Source of the DNA: Brevibacterium linens ATCC 9172
GTDB lineage: Bacteria; Actinomycetota; Actinomycetes; Actinomycetales; Brevibacteriaceae
Direction of reading: 5' to 3'
Assembly (NCBI RefSeq): GCF_900169165.1
Contig: NZ_FXYY01000001.1
Span: 62,001-126,000, forward strand
Length of the DNA stretch: 64,000 nt
Shown here: one piece after another, positions 35,932-44,517 of the stretch
How the letters are laid out: every line of letters starts with the position of its first letter
Numbering within the stretch: position 1 is the first letter of the stretch
Made by a program: the position numbers and the translations under genes
Notes under the pieces: generated by a model
Told to the model about the DNA's origin: nothing
Seen by the model: only the letters and a program-made list of their open reading frames with translations
Database searches by the model: none

Positions 35932-36260
35932 GTCGCCTTCGCACACCGCCGCCTGAAGCCCTCCGCTGCGGCGATCTCGACTGACGAATCACTGTGGATG
36001 GGCACCCGGATTCGCCTCCGGATCTGCTCGGCCGACGATCGTGAATTCCTTTCATGATCACCGAGGGAATGGTGAATGTGCTCACCATGATTGGCCGTTC
36101 GTGTGCCCGGCTTGTTAGCCTCTGATGCGGAAAACTTCGTCATTGAATGCGTGACACGCCATTACTGCGGGACAAAACTGCAGGTGTTACGCTAATGTGA
36201 CGTTGAAGCCGTCCTTCGGGGCGGCAGCGTAATGAATGTAGATCGACTGAAGGTGACCTC
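35932..36260 (+). promoter_or_regulatory. yggT-divIVA intergenic region with divIVA promoter
   Basis: This 329-bp stretch holds no gene that I can support. GGGACA (36169-36174) and GCTAAT (36191-36196), 16 bases apart, are the best candidate for the divIVA promoter, giving a leader of about 57 nt. In the leader, GCCGTCCTTCGGGGCGGC (36208-36225) can form a small hairpin close to the ribosome site AAGGTGA. Confidence 0.45.
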
Positions 36261-37058
36261 ATGGCGCTCACGCCTGAAGACGTAGTAAACAAGCGGTTCC
36301 AGCATGTGAAGTTCCGCGACGGGTACGACCAGGACGAAGTCGACGATTTCCTTGACGAGGTCGTCGTTGAGATTCGCCGTCTCTACCAGGAGAACGACGA
36401 ACTGCGTCAGAAGCTCTCCACCGCCGAACAGCGTGTGAAGGAACTCGAAGCAGGCGGCGCCTCGGCAGCTCCTGCAGAGGACATCGACGCTACTCAGGCG
36501 ATGCCCGCAACCGTTCCTGCAGCCGAAGAGAAGGAAGAGGCTCCGGCTCCGGCCGAAGAGCCTGCCGCTCCGGCACCGGTCGAAGAGGCCCCGGCCCCGG
36601 TCGTCAAGGATGCCGCTCCGGCCCCGGCCCCCAAGGACAGCTCTGCTGCACCTGCTGCGGCAGCCGGTGGAGCCGCGGGGGCCGGTCTCGGCGCTGCCGC
36701 AGCAGGCGACGGAGACGCTCATGGTCTCATCGCTCTGGCTCAGCGCGTCCACGACGAGCATGTTGCCGAAGGTGAGCGCAAGCGCGACGAGCTCATCAAG
36801 GGCGCCGAGAAGGAAGCCGCCGACATCGTCGGCAAAGCCGAGACCAAGCGCGACGAGACGCTCTCGGCCCTCGAATCGCAGAAGGCGGCCCTCGAGCGTT
36901 CGATCGACCAGCTCTCGAACTTCGAGCGCCAGTACCGCACTCGCCTCAAGAGCTACCTCAACGATCAGCTGCGTGAACTCGAGAACTCCACGAGCCTGGC
37001 TCCGGAGACTCTCGACGGAAACGGCCCGCTGGGCGGTTCCTCGAACCACAAGCTCTGA
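36261..37058 (+). CDS. divIVA: Polar growth / septum-site protein DivIVA (Wag31)
   Basis: This 265-residue coiled-coil scaffold marks poles and the septum at curved membrane. The N-terminal DivIVA domain MALTPEDVVNKRFQHVKF RDGYDQDEVDDFLDEV (1-34; crossed-loop residues around F14-R19) leads to a short coil. A long Ala/Pro/Glu-rich linker (about 65-150) and a second coiled-coil (about 155-245) with many Lys/Glu follow. In mycobacteria a Thr at the end of the first coil is phosphorylated; no equivalent can be fixed here. AAGGTGA precedes the ATG. A terminator hairpin follows. Confidence 0.95.
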   Translation: MALTPEDVVNKRFQHVKFRDGYDQDEVDDFLDEVVVEIRRLYQENDELRQKLSTAEQRVKELEAGGASAAPAEDIDATQAMPATVPAAEEKEEAPAPAEEPAAPAPVEEAPAPVVKDAAPAPAPKDSSAAPAAAAGGAAGAGLGAAAAGDGDAHGLIALAQRVHDEHVAEGERKRDELIKGAEKEAADIVGKAETKRDETLSALESQKAALERSIDQLSNFERQYRTRLKSYLNDQLRELENSTSLAPETLDGNGPLGGSSNHKL

Positions 37059-37079
37059 TCTCACAGCTCGATCGACCGA

Positions 37080-37109
37080 GGTCCGGGAACTCTGCGGAGT
37101 GCCCGGGCC
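37080..37109 (+). terminator. Terminator after divIVA
   Basis: GGTCCGGG (37080-37087) pairs with CCCGGGCC (37102-37109), with an inner ACT/AGT extension across one mismatch and loop CTGCGG. It lies 21 bases after the divIVA stop and marks the end of the dcw transcripts. Confidence 0.6.
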
Positions 37110-37169
37110 TTCGTCGTGTCCGGGCGCTTCATTGCCGGGCGCCTGGACCCTGCAGCGTCGGCAGTGGTC

Positions 37170-37175
37170 TAGAAT
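37170..37175 (+). promoter_or_regulatory. -10 element of a leaderless lspA transcript
   Basis: TAGAAT ends 8 bases before the ATG at 37183, so transcription should begin on the start codon. There is no ribosome site before either possible ATG. Confidence 0.55.
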
Positions 37176-37182
37176 GAACCAA

Positions 37183-37719
37183 ATGAACGATCCAGCCTCA
37201 CGGGTGAAACGACCTCGCGCCGCCATGATGGTCCTGCTGTTCGCAATCGCCGCATCAGTGCTCGTGATCGATCAGTTCACCAAGTTCCTCGCCGTCACCT
37301 TCCTCGAAGACCGGCCTCCGGTTCCGGTGATCGGCTCCCTGGCCGGATTCACCTTCTACCGCAACCCCGGTGCCGCGCTCGGCCTCGGGTCGAACGTGAC
37401 GTGGATCTTCCCGATCATCGCCGTCGGCGTCTTCATCGCCATCCTCGTGATCTCTCGCAAGCTCGGGTCGCGGGTCTGGGCGATCGGCCTCGGTCTGCTC
37501 TTGGGCGGACTCTTCGGCAACCTCGTCGACAGGCTCTTCCGTGAACCGTCGTTCCTGCACGGCGCGGTCGTCGACTTCATCGATCTGTCGCTGTTCATCT
37601 GCAATGTCGCGGACATCGCGATCTCCGCGGCCGCAGTGACCCTCGTCATCGTCAGCCTCCGGGGCATCGACATCGACGGATCGGACTCCACACGTGTGAA
37701 AGAAGACTCTCATGACTGA
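37183..37719 (+). CDS. lspA: Prolipoprotein signal peptidase II
   Basis: This 178-residue aspartic protease in the membrane cuts signal peptides of prolipoproteins such as those at 9692-10258 and 50860-51705. Four helices are visible. The catalytic aspartates are in GNLVDRLF and [11 protein letters not shown]; the family motif VDFIDLSLF and the segment [10 protein letters not shown] are present. I chose ATG 37183 rather than 37174 because the latter overlaps the -10 hexamer. The end overlaps rluD by 8 bases. Confidence 0.93.
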   Translation: MNDPASRVKRPRAAMMVLLFAIAASVLVIDQFTKFLAVTFLEDRPPVPVIGSLAGFTFYRNPGAALGLGSNVTWIFPIIAVGVFIAILVISRKLGSRVWAIGLGLLLGGLFGNLVDRLFREPSFLHGAVVDFIDLSLFICNVADIAISAAAVTLVIVSLRGIDIDGSDSTRVKEDSHD

Positions 37720-38635
37720 ACGTTCCATCCTCGTCCCCGAGGGACTCGACGGCCAGCGCGTGGATGCTGCGATGTCGAAGCTGCTCGGCCTCTCCCGCAC
37801 CGCGGCCGCCGATATCTGTGCCGACGGGGGAGTGGAGATGTCCGGGCGTCCGGTCATCAAATCCGATCGCGTCGTCGCCGGTGAGCGCCTCGACATCATG
37901 ATGCCCGAACCGAAGAGGCCGCTCGAGGTCGTGCCCGACCCCGTGCCGGGAATGCGCATCGTCCACGACGAGGACGCATTCGTCGTCGTCGACAAGCCCG
38001 TCGGTGTGGCAGCACACCCGGCTCTCGGCTGGACCGGACGCACCGTCGTCGGCGGTCTCGCCGCAGCGGGATTCCGCATCGCCACCTCCGGTGCACCCGA
38101 ACGTCAGGGCATAGTCCAGCGCCTCGACGTCGGCACGTCGGGGCTCATGGTCGTGGCGAAGAGCGAATACGCCTACAGCGTGCTCAAACGTGCCTTCAAG
38201 GAGCGCACGGTGGCCAAGACCTACCACGCGGTCGTGCAGGGACTGCCCGATCCCGTGCTCGGCACCATCGATGCCCCGATCGCCCGGCATCCCAAGCACG
38301 ACGGACTCTACGCCGTGCGCAGCGAAGGCAAGAACGCGATCACCCACTACGAGGTGATCGAAGCCCACCGTCGTGCCGCGCTCGTCGAAGTCCATCTGGA
38401 GACCGGACGCACCCATCAGATCCGCGTCCACTTCTCCGCCACCAAACATCCCTGCGTCGGCGACCTTCCCTACGGCGCCGATCCGGTGCTGGCGAAGGAA
38501 CTCGGTCTGGAACGCCAATGGCTGCACGCGGTCAAACTCGGCTTCCACCACCCCGATACGCAGAAGTGGGTCGAATTCGAAAGCGGGTATCCCGAGGACC
38601 TGCAGACCGCGCTCGACCGCATCCGTCCGAACTGA
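37712..38635 (+). CDS. RluA/RluD family pseudouridine synthase
   Basis: This 307-residue protein isomerises uridine in rRNA. An S4 RNA-binding domain (about 13-65) precedes the catalytic domain, whose aspartate lies in [15 protein letters not shown]; usually the first residue of this motif is His, here Gln. [12 protein letters not shown] and [13 protein letters not shown] are further signatures. The position after lspA is classic for rluD-like genes. It is translationally coupled to lspA by an 8-base overlap. Confidence 0.9.
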   Translation: MTERSILVPEGLDGQRVDAAMSKLLGLSRTAAADICADGGVEMSGRPVIKSDRVVAGERLDIMMPEPKRPLEVVPDPVPGMRIVHDEDAFVVVDKPVGVAAHPALGWTGRTVVGGLAAAGFRIATSGAPERQGIVQRLDVGTSGLMVVAKSEYAYSVLKRAFKERTVAKTYHAVVQGLPDPVLGTIDAPIARHPKHDGLYAVRSEGKNAITHYEVIEAHRRAALVEVHLETGRTHQIRVHFSATKHPCVGDLPYGADPVLAKELGLERQWLHAVKLGFHHPDTQKWVEFESGYPEDLQTALDRIRPN

Positions 38636-38826
38636 CGCCGGCGGTCGGCCCGGCCGTGCCCTGACTGGCCCGGAAACCGAGCGCTGAGCGACGCGCCGGC
38701 GGGACCTGCGCGAGCAGGAGCCCGGGTGCCGCGTGCCGGGAACACCATTCCCGGTGCCCCTCCTCGGAGAGTTCGATGGACTAAGCTGGAACGGCAACAC
38801 CGGCAACTTCAGGAAGGCGGCGCCCA

Positions 38827-41800
38827 GTGCCGAACGAGGACTTCGTCCACCTCCACGTCCATACCGAATACTCCATGTTGGACGGTGCGGCGCGCCTCGC
38901 CGATCTGATGGCGGCGACGAAGGCATCGGGAATGTCCGCGATCGCCACGACCGACCACGGATACCTGTTCGGCGCCTTCGACTTCTGGTCTCAGGCGACC
39001 GCCGCCGGAATCAAACCCATCATCGGCGTCGAAGCCTATGTCACGCCCGGCACCGACCGCCGGGACAAGACGCGCGTGAAGTGGCGCACCGACGAATCGC
39101 AGAAGAGCGACGACCTCTCCGGTGGTGGTCTCTACACGCACATGACGCTGCTGTCTCGGAACAATACGGGCATGCGCAACCTGTTCAAGGCGTCGTCCTA
39201 TGCCTCTCTGGACTCGGTGACCGCGAAATGGCCCCGACTGGACCAGGATCTGCTCGAGAGCTATTCCGACGGACTCATCGCCACCACCGGCTGCCCCTCG
39301 GGGGAGGTGCAGGTGCGGCTGCGGCTGGGACAGTACGAAGAGGCCAAAGCGGCTGCCGGGAAATACCGTGAAATCTTCGGCAAGGACAACTACTACGTCG
39401 AACTCATGGACCACGGCCTGTCCATCGAGAAAAGAGTGACGAAGGACCTCATCCGGCTGTCGAAGGAACTCGACATTCCGCTGGTCGCCACGAACGACCT
39501 CCACTACACGCACGAATCCGATGCGAAGGCGCACGAAGCGCTGCTGGCCATCCAATCCGGTTCCAAACTCATCGAACCGACCTACGATCAGGGCGGATCG
39601 CGCTTCGCCTTCTCCGGCTCCGGATACTATCTCAAGACCCCTGCAGAGATGCGGTCCCTGTTCCGGGAATTCCCCGAGGCCTGCGACAACACCCTCGAGA
39701 TCGCCGAGAAGTGCGAAGTCTCCTTCGACACCTCGGCGAACTACATGCCGAAGTTCCCCTGCCCTCCCGGCGAGGACGAGACCTCGTGGCTGATCAAGGA
39801 AGTCGCGAAGGGACTCGACTACCGGTACCCCGACGGTGTTCCCGATGACGTCCGCAGGCAGGCCGACTACGAACTCGACATCATCATCTCGATGGGCTTC
39901 CCCGGCTACTTCCTCGTCGTCGCCGACTTCATCAACTGGTCGAAGGACAACGGCATCCGCGTCGGGCCCGGCCGTGGTTCGGGTGCCGGCTCCATGGTCG
40001 CCTACGCGATGCGCATCACCGATCTCGATCCGCTCCAGCACGGACTGTTCTTCGAGCGCTTCCTCAACCCGGACCGCGTGTCCATGCCCGACTTCGACGT
40101 CGACTTCGATGATCGTCGCCGCAGCGAGGTCATCGACTATGTGACCGAGAAGTACGGCGATGAGCGTGTGGCGATGATCGTCACCTACGGCACGATCAAG
40201 ACGAAGATGGCGCTGAAGGACTCCGCTCGTGTGCTCGGCAAACCCTTCTCGATGGGTGAGCGGCTGACGAAGGCCCTGCCGCCTGCGGAGATGGCCAAGG
40301 ACATTCCGCTCAAGGACATCGAGGACCCGGAGTCCAAGCGCTTCAAGGAAGCCGGGGAGTTCCGCGAACTCGTCGACACCGATCCGGAGGCCCGGGAGAC
40401 CTTCGAGACCGCCAAGGGCCTGGAAGGGCTGAAGCGGCAGTGGGGCGTCCACGCCGCCGGTGTCATCATGTCCTCGGACCCGATCATCGACGTCATCCCG
40501 ATCATGCGGCGGTTCCAGGACGGGCAGGTCATCACCCAGTTCGACTATCCGACCTCTGAGGGCCTTGGGCTCATCAAGATGGACTTCCTGGGGCTGCGGA
40601 ATCTCACGATCATCTCCGACGCAGTGGAGAACATCAAAGCCAACCGGGACTACGAGCTCGACCTCGAGCACCTCGCCCTTGACGATCCTGCCGCGTATGA
40701 GCTGCTCACCCGGGGCGACACCCTCGGTGTGTTCCAGCTCGACGGCGGCGGCCTGCGTGCGCTGCTGCGGATGATGAAGCCGGACAACTTCGAGGATATC
40801 TCCGCGACCCTGGCGCTCTACCGACCCGGTCCGATGGGCGCCGATTCGCATACGAACTATGCCCTGCGCAAGAACGGTCTGCAGGAGGTCACTCCGATCC
40901 ACCCAGAGCTCGCGGAGCCGCTCAAGGAGATCCTCGACACCACCTACGGTCTCATCATCTACCAGGAGCAGGTGATGGCGATCGCGCAGAAGGTCGCCGG
41001 CTACTCGCTGGGACAGGCAGACATCCTCCGCCGTGCGATGGGCAAGAAGAAGAAATCCGAGCTCGACAAGCAGCAGGTCGGATTCTTCGGGGGAATGAAG
41101 GAGCGCGGCTACTCCGAGGCCGCCGCTCAGGCGCTGTGGGACATCCTGCTGCCGTTCTCGGACTACGCGTTCAACAAGGCGCACTCGGCCGCCTACGGCG
41201 TCGTGTCGTACTGGACCGCCTATCTCAAGGCTCACTACACCGCCGAATACATGGCGGCCCTGCTGACCTCGGTCGGTGACAACAAGGACAAGCTCGCGAT
41301 CTACCTCAACGAGTGCCGCCGGCTGGGCATCACCGTGCTGCCTCCGGACGTCAATGACTCCGCGCTCCACTTCACGCCGGTCGGCACCGATATCCGCTTC
41401 GGCATGGGGGCGGTCCGCAACGTCGGCGCACACGTCGTCGAGGGTATCGTCGAGGCCCGCGGTGAGAAGGGCGCCTACACCTCGTTCACGGACTTCCTCG
41501 ACAAGGTGCCCAGCCACGTGTGCAACAAGCGCACGATCGAATCGCTCATCAAGGCCGGCGGCTTCGACTCGCTCGGCCACAGCCGTCGCTCACTCGTCGA
41601 AGTCCACGAGGAGGCCGTGGACTCGGTCATCGGCGTCAAGAGGCAGGAAGCCAACGGACAGTTCGATCTCTTCGCCGGGCTCGGCGGGGGAGACGACTCG
41701 CCGGGCTTCTCCGTGACCATCCCGGACCGTCCGGAGTGGGAGAAGAAGGAGAAGCTGTCCTTCGAGCGCGACATGATCGGCCTCTACGTCTCCGACCACC

Positions 41801-42384
41801 CGCTCAATGGGCTCGAAGGTGTGCTGGCCGCCGAGTCCGACGCCTCCATCGCCGAGGTGGTCGATCCGGAGTCGCACCGCCACGACGGATCCCAGATCAA
41901 GGTCTGCGGAATGATCACCCAGGTCACCCGCAAGGTGTCGAAGAACTCCGGGCGTCCCTATGCGATCGTGACCGTGGAGGATCTCGAAGCCGAGATCGAA
42001 GTGATGTTCTTCGGCGACACCTACGAGCCCGTGGCGAGCCTGTTGGCGACCGACCTCGTGATCTCCCTGACCGGTCGCATCCGCACCTCCGATGACCGTC
42101 CGACCTCGCTGATGGCGATGTCGATGACGATTCCCGATGTCACCGACCCCAACGATCGGCCGCTCAACCTCATCATGCCGATGGAGAAGGCAACCGAGGA
42201 GATGGCGTCGAAGCTCAAGCAGATCCTCGAATCGAACAAGGGGCAGACCGACGTGCACATCACCCTGTCTCAGCCGGGACGGCAGACGGTCATGCGTCTG
42301 GACAGGTCGATCCGAGTCGATCCGAATCCGAGCCTCTACGGAGACCTCAAGGCGCTGCTGGGCTCCCGCTGCTTCAGCGTCTGA
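38827..42384 (+). CDS. dnaE: DNA polymerase III alpha subunit
   Basis: This 1185-residue replicative polymerase (DnaE1 type) has an N-terminal PHP domain with [13 protein letters not shown] (about 8-20). The palm motif [11 protein letters not shown] holds the catalytic aspartates D424 and D426. [21 protein letters not shown], the tandem HhH region, and a C-terminal OB fold starting near [13 protein letters not shown] follow. It starts with GTG at 38827; AGGAAGG is 9-15 bases before. The gap of 191 bases after rluD has a possible -10 TAAGCT (38780-38785). It ends before a hairpin at 42413. Confidence 0.96.
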   Translation: MPNEDFVHLHVHTEYSMLDGAARLADLMAATKASGMSAIATTDHGYLFGAFDFWSQATAAGIKPIIGVEAYVTPGTDRRDKTRVKWRTDESQKSDDLSGGGLYTHMTLLSRNNTGMRNLFKASSYASLDSVTAKWPRLDQDLLESYSDGLIATTGCPSGEVQVRLRLGQYEEAKAAAGKYREIFGKDNYYVELMDHGLSIEKRVTKDLIRLSKELDIPLVATNDLHYTHESDAKAHEALLAIQSGSKLIEPTYDQGGSRFAFSGSGYYLKTPAEMRSLFREFPEACDNTLEIAEKCEVSFDTSANYMPKFPCPPGEDETSWLIKEVAKGLDYRYPDGVPDDVRRQADYELDIIISMGFPGYFLVVADFINWSKDNGIRVGPGRGSGAGSMVAYAMRITDLDPLQHGLFFERFLNPDRVSMPDFDVDFDDRRRSEVIDYVTEKYGDERVAMIVTYGTIKTKMALKDSARVLGKPFSMGERLTKALPPAEMAKDIPLKDIEDPESKRFKEAGEFRELVDTDPEARETFETAKGLEGLKRQWGVHAAGVIMSSDPIIDVIPIMRRFQDGQVITQFDYPTSEGLGLIKMDFLGLRNLTIISDAVENIKANRDYELDLEHLALDDPAAYELLTRGDTLGVFQLDGGGLRALLRMMKPDNFEDISATLALYRPGPMGADSHTNYALRKNGLQEVTPIHPELAEPLKEILDTTYGLIIYQEQVMAIAQKVAGYSLGQADILRRAMGKKKKSELDKQQVGFFGGMKERGYSEAAAQALWDILLPFSDYAFNKAHSAAYGVVSYWTAYLKAHYTAEYMAALLTSVGDNKDKLAIYLNECRRLGITVLPPDVNDSALHFTPVGTDIRFGMGAVRNVGAHVVEGIVEARGEKGAYTSFTDFLDKVPSHVCNKRTIESLIKAGGFDSLGHSRRSLVEVHEEAVDSVIGVKRQEANGQFDLFAGLGGGDDSPGFSVTIPDRPEWEKKEKLSFERDMIGLYVSDHPLNGLEGVLAAESDASIAEVVDPESHRHDGSQIKVCGMITQVTRKVSKNSGRPYAIVTVEDLEAEIEVMFFGDTYEPVASLLATDLVISLTGRIRTSDDRPTSLMAMSMTIPDVTDPNDRPLNLIMPMEKATEEMASKLKQILESNKGQTDVHITLSQPGRQTVMRLDRSIRVDPNPSLYGDLKALLGSRCFSV

Positions 42385-42412
42385 GGCGCGAACGCGGAGC
42401 CTGCCCTCGTCC

Positions 42413-42439
42413 GCACTGCGGGCCGGGGGCCTGCGGTGC
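42413..42439 (+). terminator. Terminator after dnaE
   Basis: GCACTGCGGGCC (42413-42424) pairs with GGCCTGCGGTGC (42428-42439) with two G-U pairs and a 3-nt loop. It lies just before the hisD promoter, so it separates the two units. Confidence 0.55.
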
Positions 42440-42451
42440 TGCCGTGGAGAC

Positions 42452-42457
42452 TAGAAT
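42452..42457 (+). promoter_or_regulatory. -10 element of a leaderless hisD transcript
   Basis: TAGAAT, the same hexamer as at lspA, ends 8 bases before the GTG at 42465. Confidence 0.55.
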
Positions 42458-42464
42458 GGTGCGG

Positions 42465-43766
42465 GTGAACATTCTGGACTTCCGTGGTGAGACCCTCAAC
42501 AAGCGATTCCTGGCACAGAAGCTGCCTCGGGCCGCCGAGACCCATGCCGACATCGAACGACGAGTCGCCGAACTGCTCGACACCGTCGCCGGCGGGGGAG
42601 CGGCCGTGGTGAAGGACTTCACCGAGCGCTTCGACGGGGTCCGTCCCGAGACGCTGCGCGTGCCGGCCTCGGCGCTGGCCGAAGCCGCAGCCGGCCTCGA
42701 TCCCGCGGTCAGGGCCGCTCTCGTCGAATCCATCGCCCGAGCCCGGAAGGTCGCGGCCGATCAGCGTCCCGACGACGTCCGCACCGAACTGGCCTCCGGC
42801 GCCTACGTCACCACCCGCCACCTGCCGGTCGAACGCGTCGGACTCTACGTCCCCGGCGGACTGGCTGTGTACCCGTCGACGGTGATCATGAACGTCGTGC
42901 CCGCGCAGACAGCGGGTGCACACTCACTGGCGATCGCCAGTCCGCCGCAGAGCAATGGCCTGCCGCACCCGATCGTCCTCGCCACCGCACACATCCTCGG
43001 CGTCGACGAAGTCTGGGCGATGGGCGGAGCACAGGCGATCGGCGCCCTGGCGTACGGCTTCGACGACGGTGAGGAACTCGAGCCCGTCGATCTCATCACC
43101 GGTCCCGGAAACGCCTATGTGGCTGCGGCGAAGTCCCTGGTCCGCTCCCGCGTCGGCATCGACGCGGTCGCCGGCCCGACGGAGATCATCATTCTCGCCG
43201 ACGACCAGGCCGATCCGCGCTTCGTCGCCGCCGACCTCATCAGCCAGGCCGAACACGACGAACTGGCCGCCTCGGTGCTGGTCACGGACTCCGTCGACCT
43301 CGCCGAGGCGGTGCAGAAGGAGCTGGACGTGCAGGTGCCCGACGCCTTGCACACCGAACGGATCGGGACGGCTCTGGCCGGACGGCAGTCGGCGATCGTC
43401 CTCGTCGACGATCTCGACGCCGGGATCACCGTGGTCAACGGCTATGCCGGTGAGCACGTCGAGGTCCACACTGCCGAGGCGGCAGCGGTCGGGTCACGGA
43501 TCACGAACGGGGGAGCGGTCTTCCTCGGCGATTGGGCACCGGTGTCACTCGGCGACTACTGCGCCGGATCGAACCACGTGCTGCCCACGATGGGCACCGC
43601 CGCCCACGGTTCGGGTCTGGGAGTCCATTCATTCATCAAGGTCAGCCAGGTCATCGACTATGATCGACAGGCCCTGTCCGAGGTCGCCGGACACATCGGT
43701 GTACTCGCCGACGGCGAACAGCTGCCGGCGCACGGCCGCGCTGTCGACATCAGGTTCGAGGAGTAG
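42465..43766 (+). CDS. hisD: Histidinol dehydrogenase
   Basis: This zinc enzyme oxidises histidinol to histidine in two NAD-dependent steps, the end of histidine synthesis. It has 433 residues. Signatures are [38 protein letters not shown], the zinc/catalytic [11 protein letters not shown] and the end LGVHSFIKV. The GTG at 42465 was chosen on promoter geometry; ATG 42456 and GTG 42444 lie in or before the -10 element. No other his gene is near, unlike the hisDCB order in many actinobacteria; nrdR follows after 2 bases. Confidence 0.93.
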   Translation: MNILDFRGETLNKRFLAQKLPRAAETHADIERRVAELLDTVAGGGAAVVKDFTERFDGVRPETLRVPASALAEAAAGLDPAVRAALVESIARARKVAADQRPDDVRTELASGAYVTTRHLPVERVGLYVPGGLAVYPSTVIMNVVPAQTAGAHSLAIASPPQSNGLPHPIVLATAHILGVDEVWAMGGAQAIGALAYGFDDGEELEPVDLITGPGNAYVAAAKSLVRSRVGIDAVAGPTEIIILADDQADPRFVAADLISQAEHDELAASVLVTDSVDLAEAVQKELDVQVPDALHTERIGTALAGRQSAIVLVDDLDAGITVVNGYAGEHVEVHTAEAAAVGSRITNGGAVFLGDWAPVSLGDYCAGSNHVLPTMGTAAHGSGLGVHSFIKVSQVIDYDRQALSEVAGHIGVLADGEQLPAHGRAVDIRFEE

Positions 43767-43768
43767 AG

Positions 43769-44266
43769 ATGCGCTGTCCGTTCTGCCGCGAGTCCGATTC
43801 GCGGGTCGTCGACTCGAGGACCAGCGAAGACGGCGCCGCGATCCGCCGGCGCCGGCAGTGCCGTCACTGCGGTCGCCGCTTCACCACGATGGAGGCCACG
43901 AGCCTGTCGGTGATCAAACGCTCCGGAGTCACCGAGGAGTTCTCCCGTCAGAAGATCATGTCGGGTGTGCGCAAGGCCTGCCAGGGACGTCCGGTCAGCG
44001 ACGATGATCTCGCGAAGCTCGCACAGCGGGTGGAGGAGAACATCCGGTCGCGCGGAATCGCGGAGATCGACGCCGATGAAGTGGGTCTGTCGATCCTCGA
44101 ACCGCTGCGGGAGCTCGACCAGGTTGCGTACCTGCGCTTCGCCAGCGTCTACCAGGGATTCGACTCGCTCGAAGACTTCGAGGCCGCGATCGACTCGCTG
44201 CGTGCCGATGCGCTGCTGCAGTCCGGTCAGACCCGCGAACCCACCCCCGACGACTTCGCCGACTGA
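43769..44266 (+). CDS. nrdR: Ribonucleotide reductase repressor NrdR
   Basis: This 165-residue repressor of nrd genes senses ATP/dATP. The zinc ribbon has C3, C6, C31 and C34; the [16 protein letters not shown] segment is typical. The ATP-cone domain (about 49-139) starts [16 protein letters not shown]. No nrd gene and no recognisable NrdR box is in this window. It is co-transcribed with hisD (2-base gap), so NrdR may be made from the leaderless hisD promoter. Confidence 0.95.
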   Translation: MRCPFCRESDSRVVDSRTSEDGAAIRRRRQCRHCGRRFTTMEATSLSVIKRSGVTEEFSRQKIMSGVRKACQGRPVSDDDLAKLAQRVEENIRSRGIAEIDADEVGLSILEPLRELDQVAYLRFASVYQGFDSLEDFEAAIDSLRADALLQSGQTREPTPDDFAD

Positions 44267-44305
44267 GCGACTGACGTCGGCGCGTGACCGGATCCTGAGA
44301 CTGTT

Positions 44306-44326
44306 GAGATTTCTGTCGGAAATCTC
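44306..44326 (+). terminator. Candidate terminator after nrdR
   Basis: GAGATTT (44306-44312) pairs with AAATCTC (44320-44326), with a 7-nt loop, followed by CGTTTC. The stem is short and AT-rich but lies 40 bases after nrdR. Confidence 0.4.
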
Positions 44327-44359
44327 CGTTTCGAGTACCGCGGTCCAGAAATAGTTGTG

Positions 44360-44432
44360 TAGTATTGAACGTGCGCGCTACGGCGCGCGGCCGCTTGCGG
44401 TTCGGAGGGGAAGCCGAACCCAAGCGGCCTTT
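44360..44432 (+). ncRNA. Candidate small RNA between nrdR and helD
   Basis: TAGTAT (44360-44365) is a good -10 element with no gene behind it. The predicted start near 44372 opens with a GCGCGC-TACG-GCGCGC hairpin (44373-44388). A larger hairpin (44389-44429; GGCCGCTT...AAGCGGCC, 16 pairs with one bulge) follows, then TTT. This looks like a transcript of about 60 nt with a terminator-like end. It may equally be only the nrdR terminator plus a chance hexamer. No known RNA family is recognised. Confidence 0.25.
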
Positions 44433-44438
44433 CACATT

Positions 44439-44516
44439 CACCCCTATTGCTACCTGACGGCGGCCCAGCAACCTCGCGCGAGGTTGCTGGGCCGCCGTCA
44501 GGTAGCAATAGGGGTG
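44439..44516. repeat. Perfect 78-bp palindrome after helD
   Basis: Two 39-bp arms (44439-44477 and 44478-44516) are exact reverse complements with no spacer; the centre is ACCTCGC/GCGAGGT. Pairing stops at both outer ends. It lies one base past the helD stop, on the side where helD transcription ends. A terminator hairpin is the likely role, but the arms are far longer than the 10-18 bp stems of other terminators in this window. Confidence 0.95.
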
Positions 44517-44517
44517 G

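Noticed and set aside
37174..37182. ATG 37174 as the lspA start
   Set aside because: It lies inside the TAGAAT -10 hexamer and lacks a ribosome site; the ATG at 37183 fits the transcription start.
38809..41580. 923-codon open frame on the minus strand opposite dnaE
   Set aside because: It mirrors the dnaE codons exactly, is Arg/Val/Glu-rich without any motif, and dnaE is fully conserved on the other strand. It is a high-GC shadow frame.
44373..44388. Perfect GCGCGC-TACG-GCGCGC hairpin as a stand-alone terminator
   Set aside because: It has no T-run and lies inside the larger candidate RNA, whose second hairpin is followed by T's; kept only as part of that candidate.
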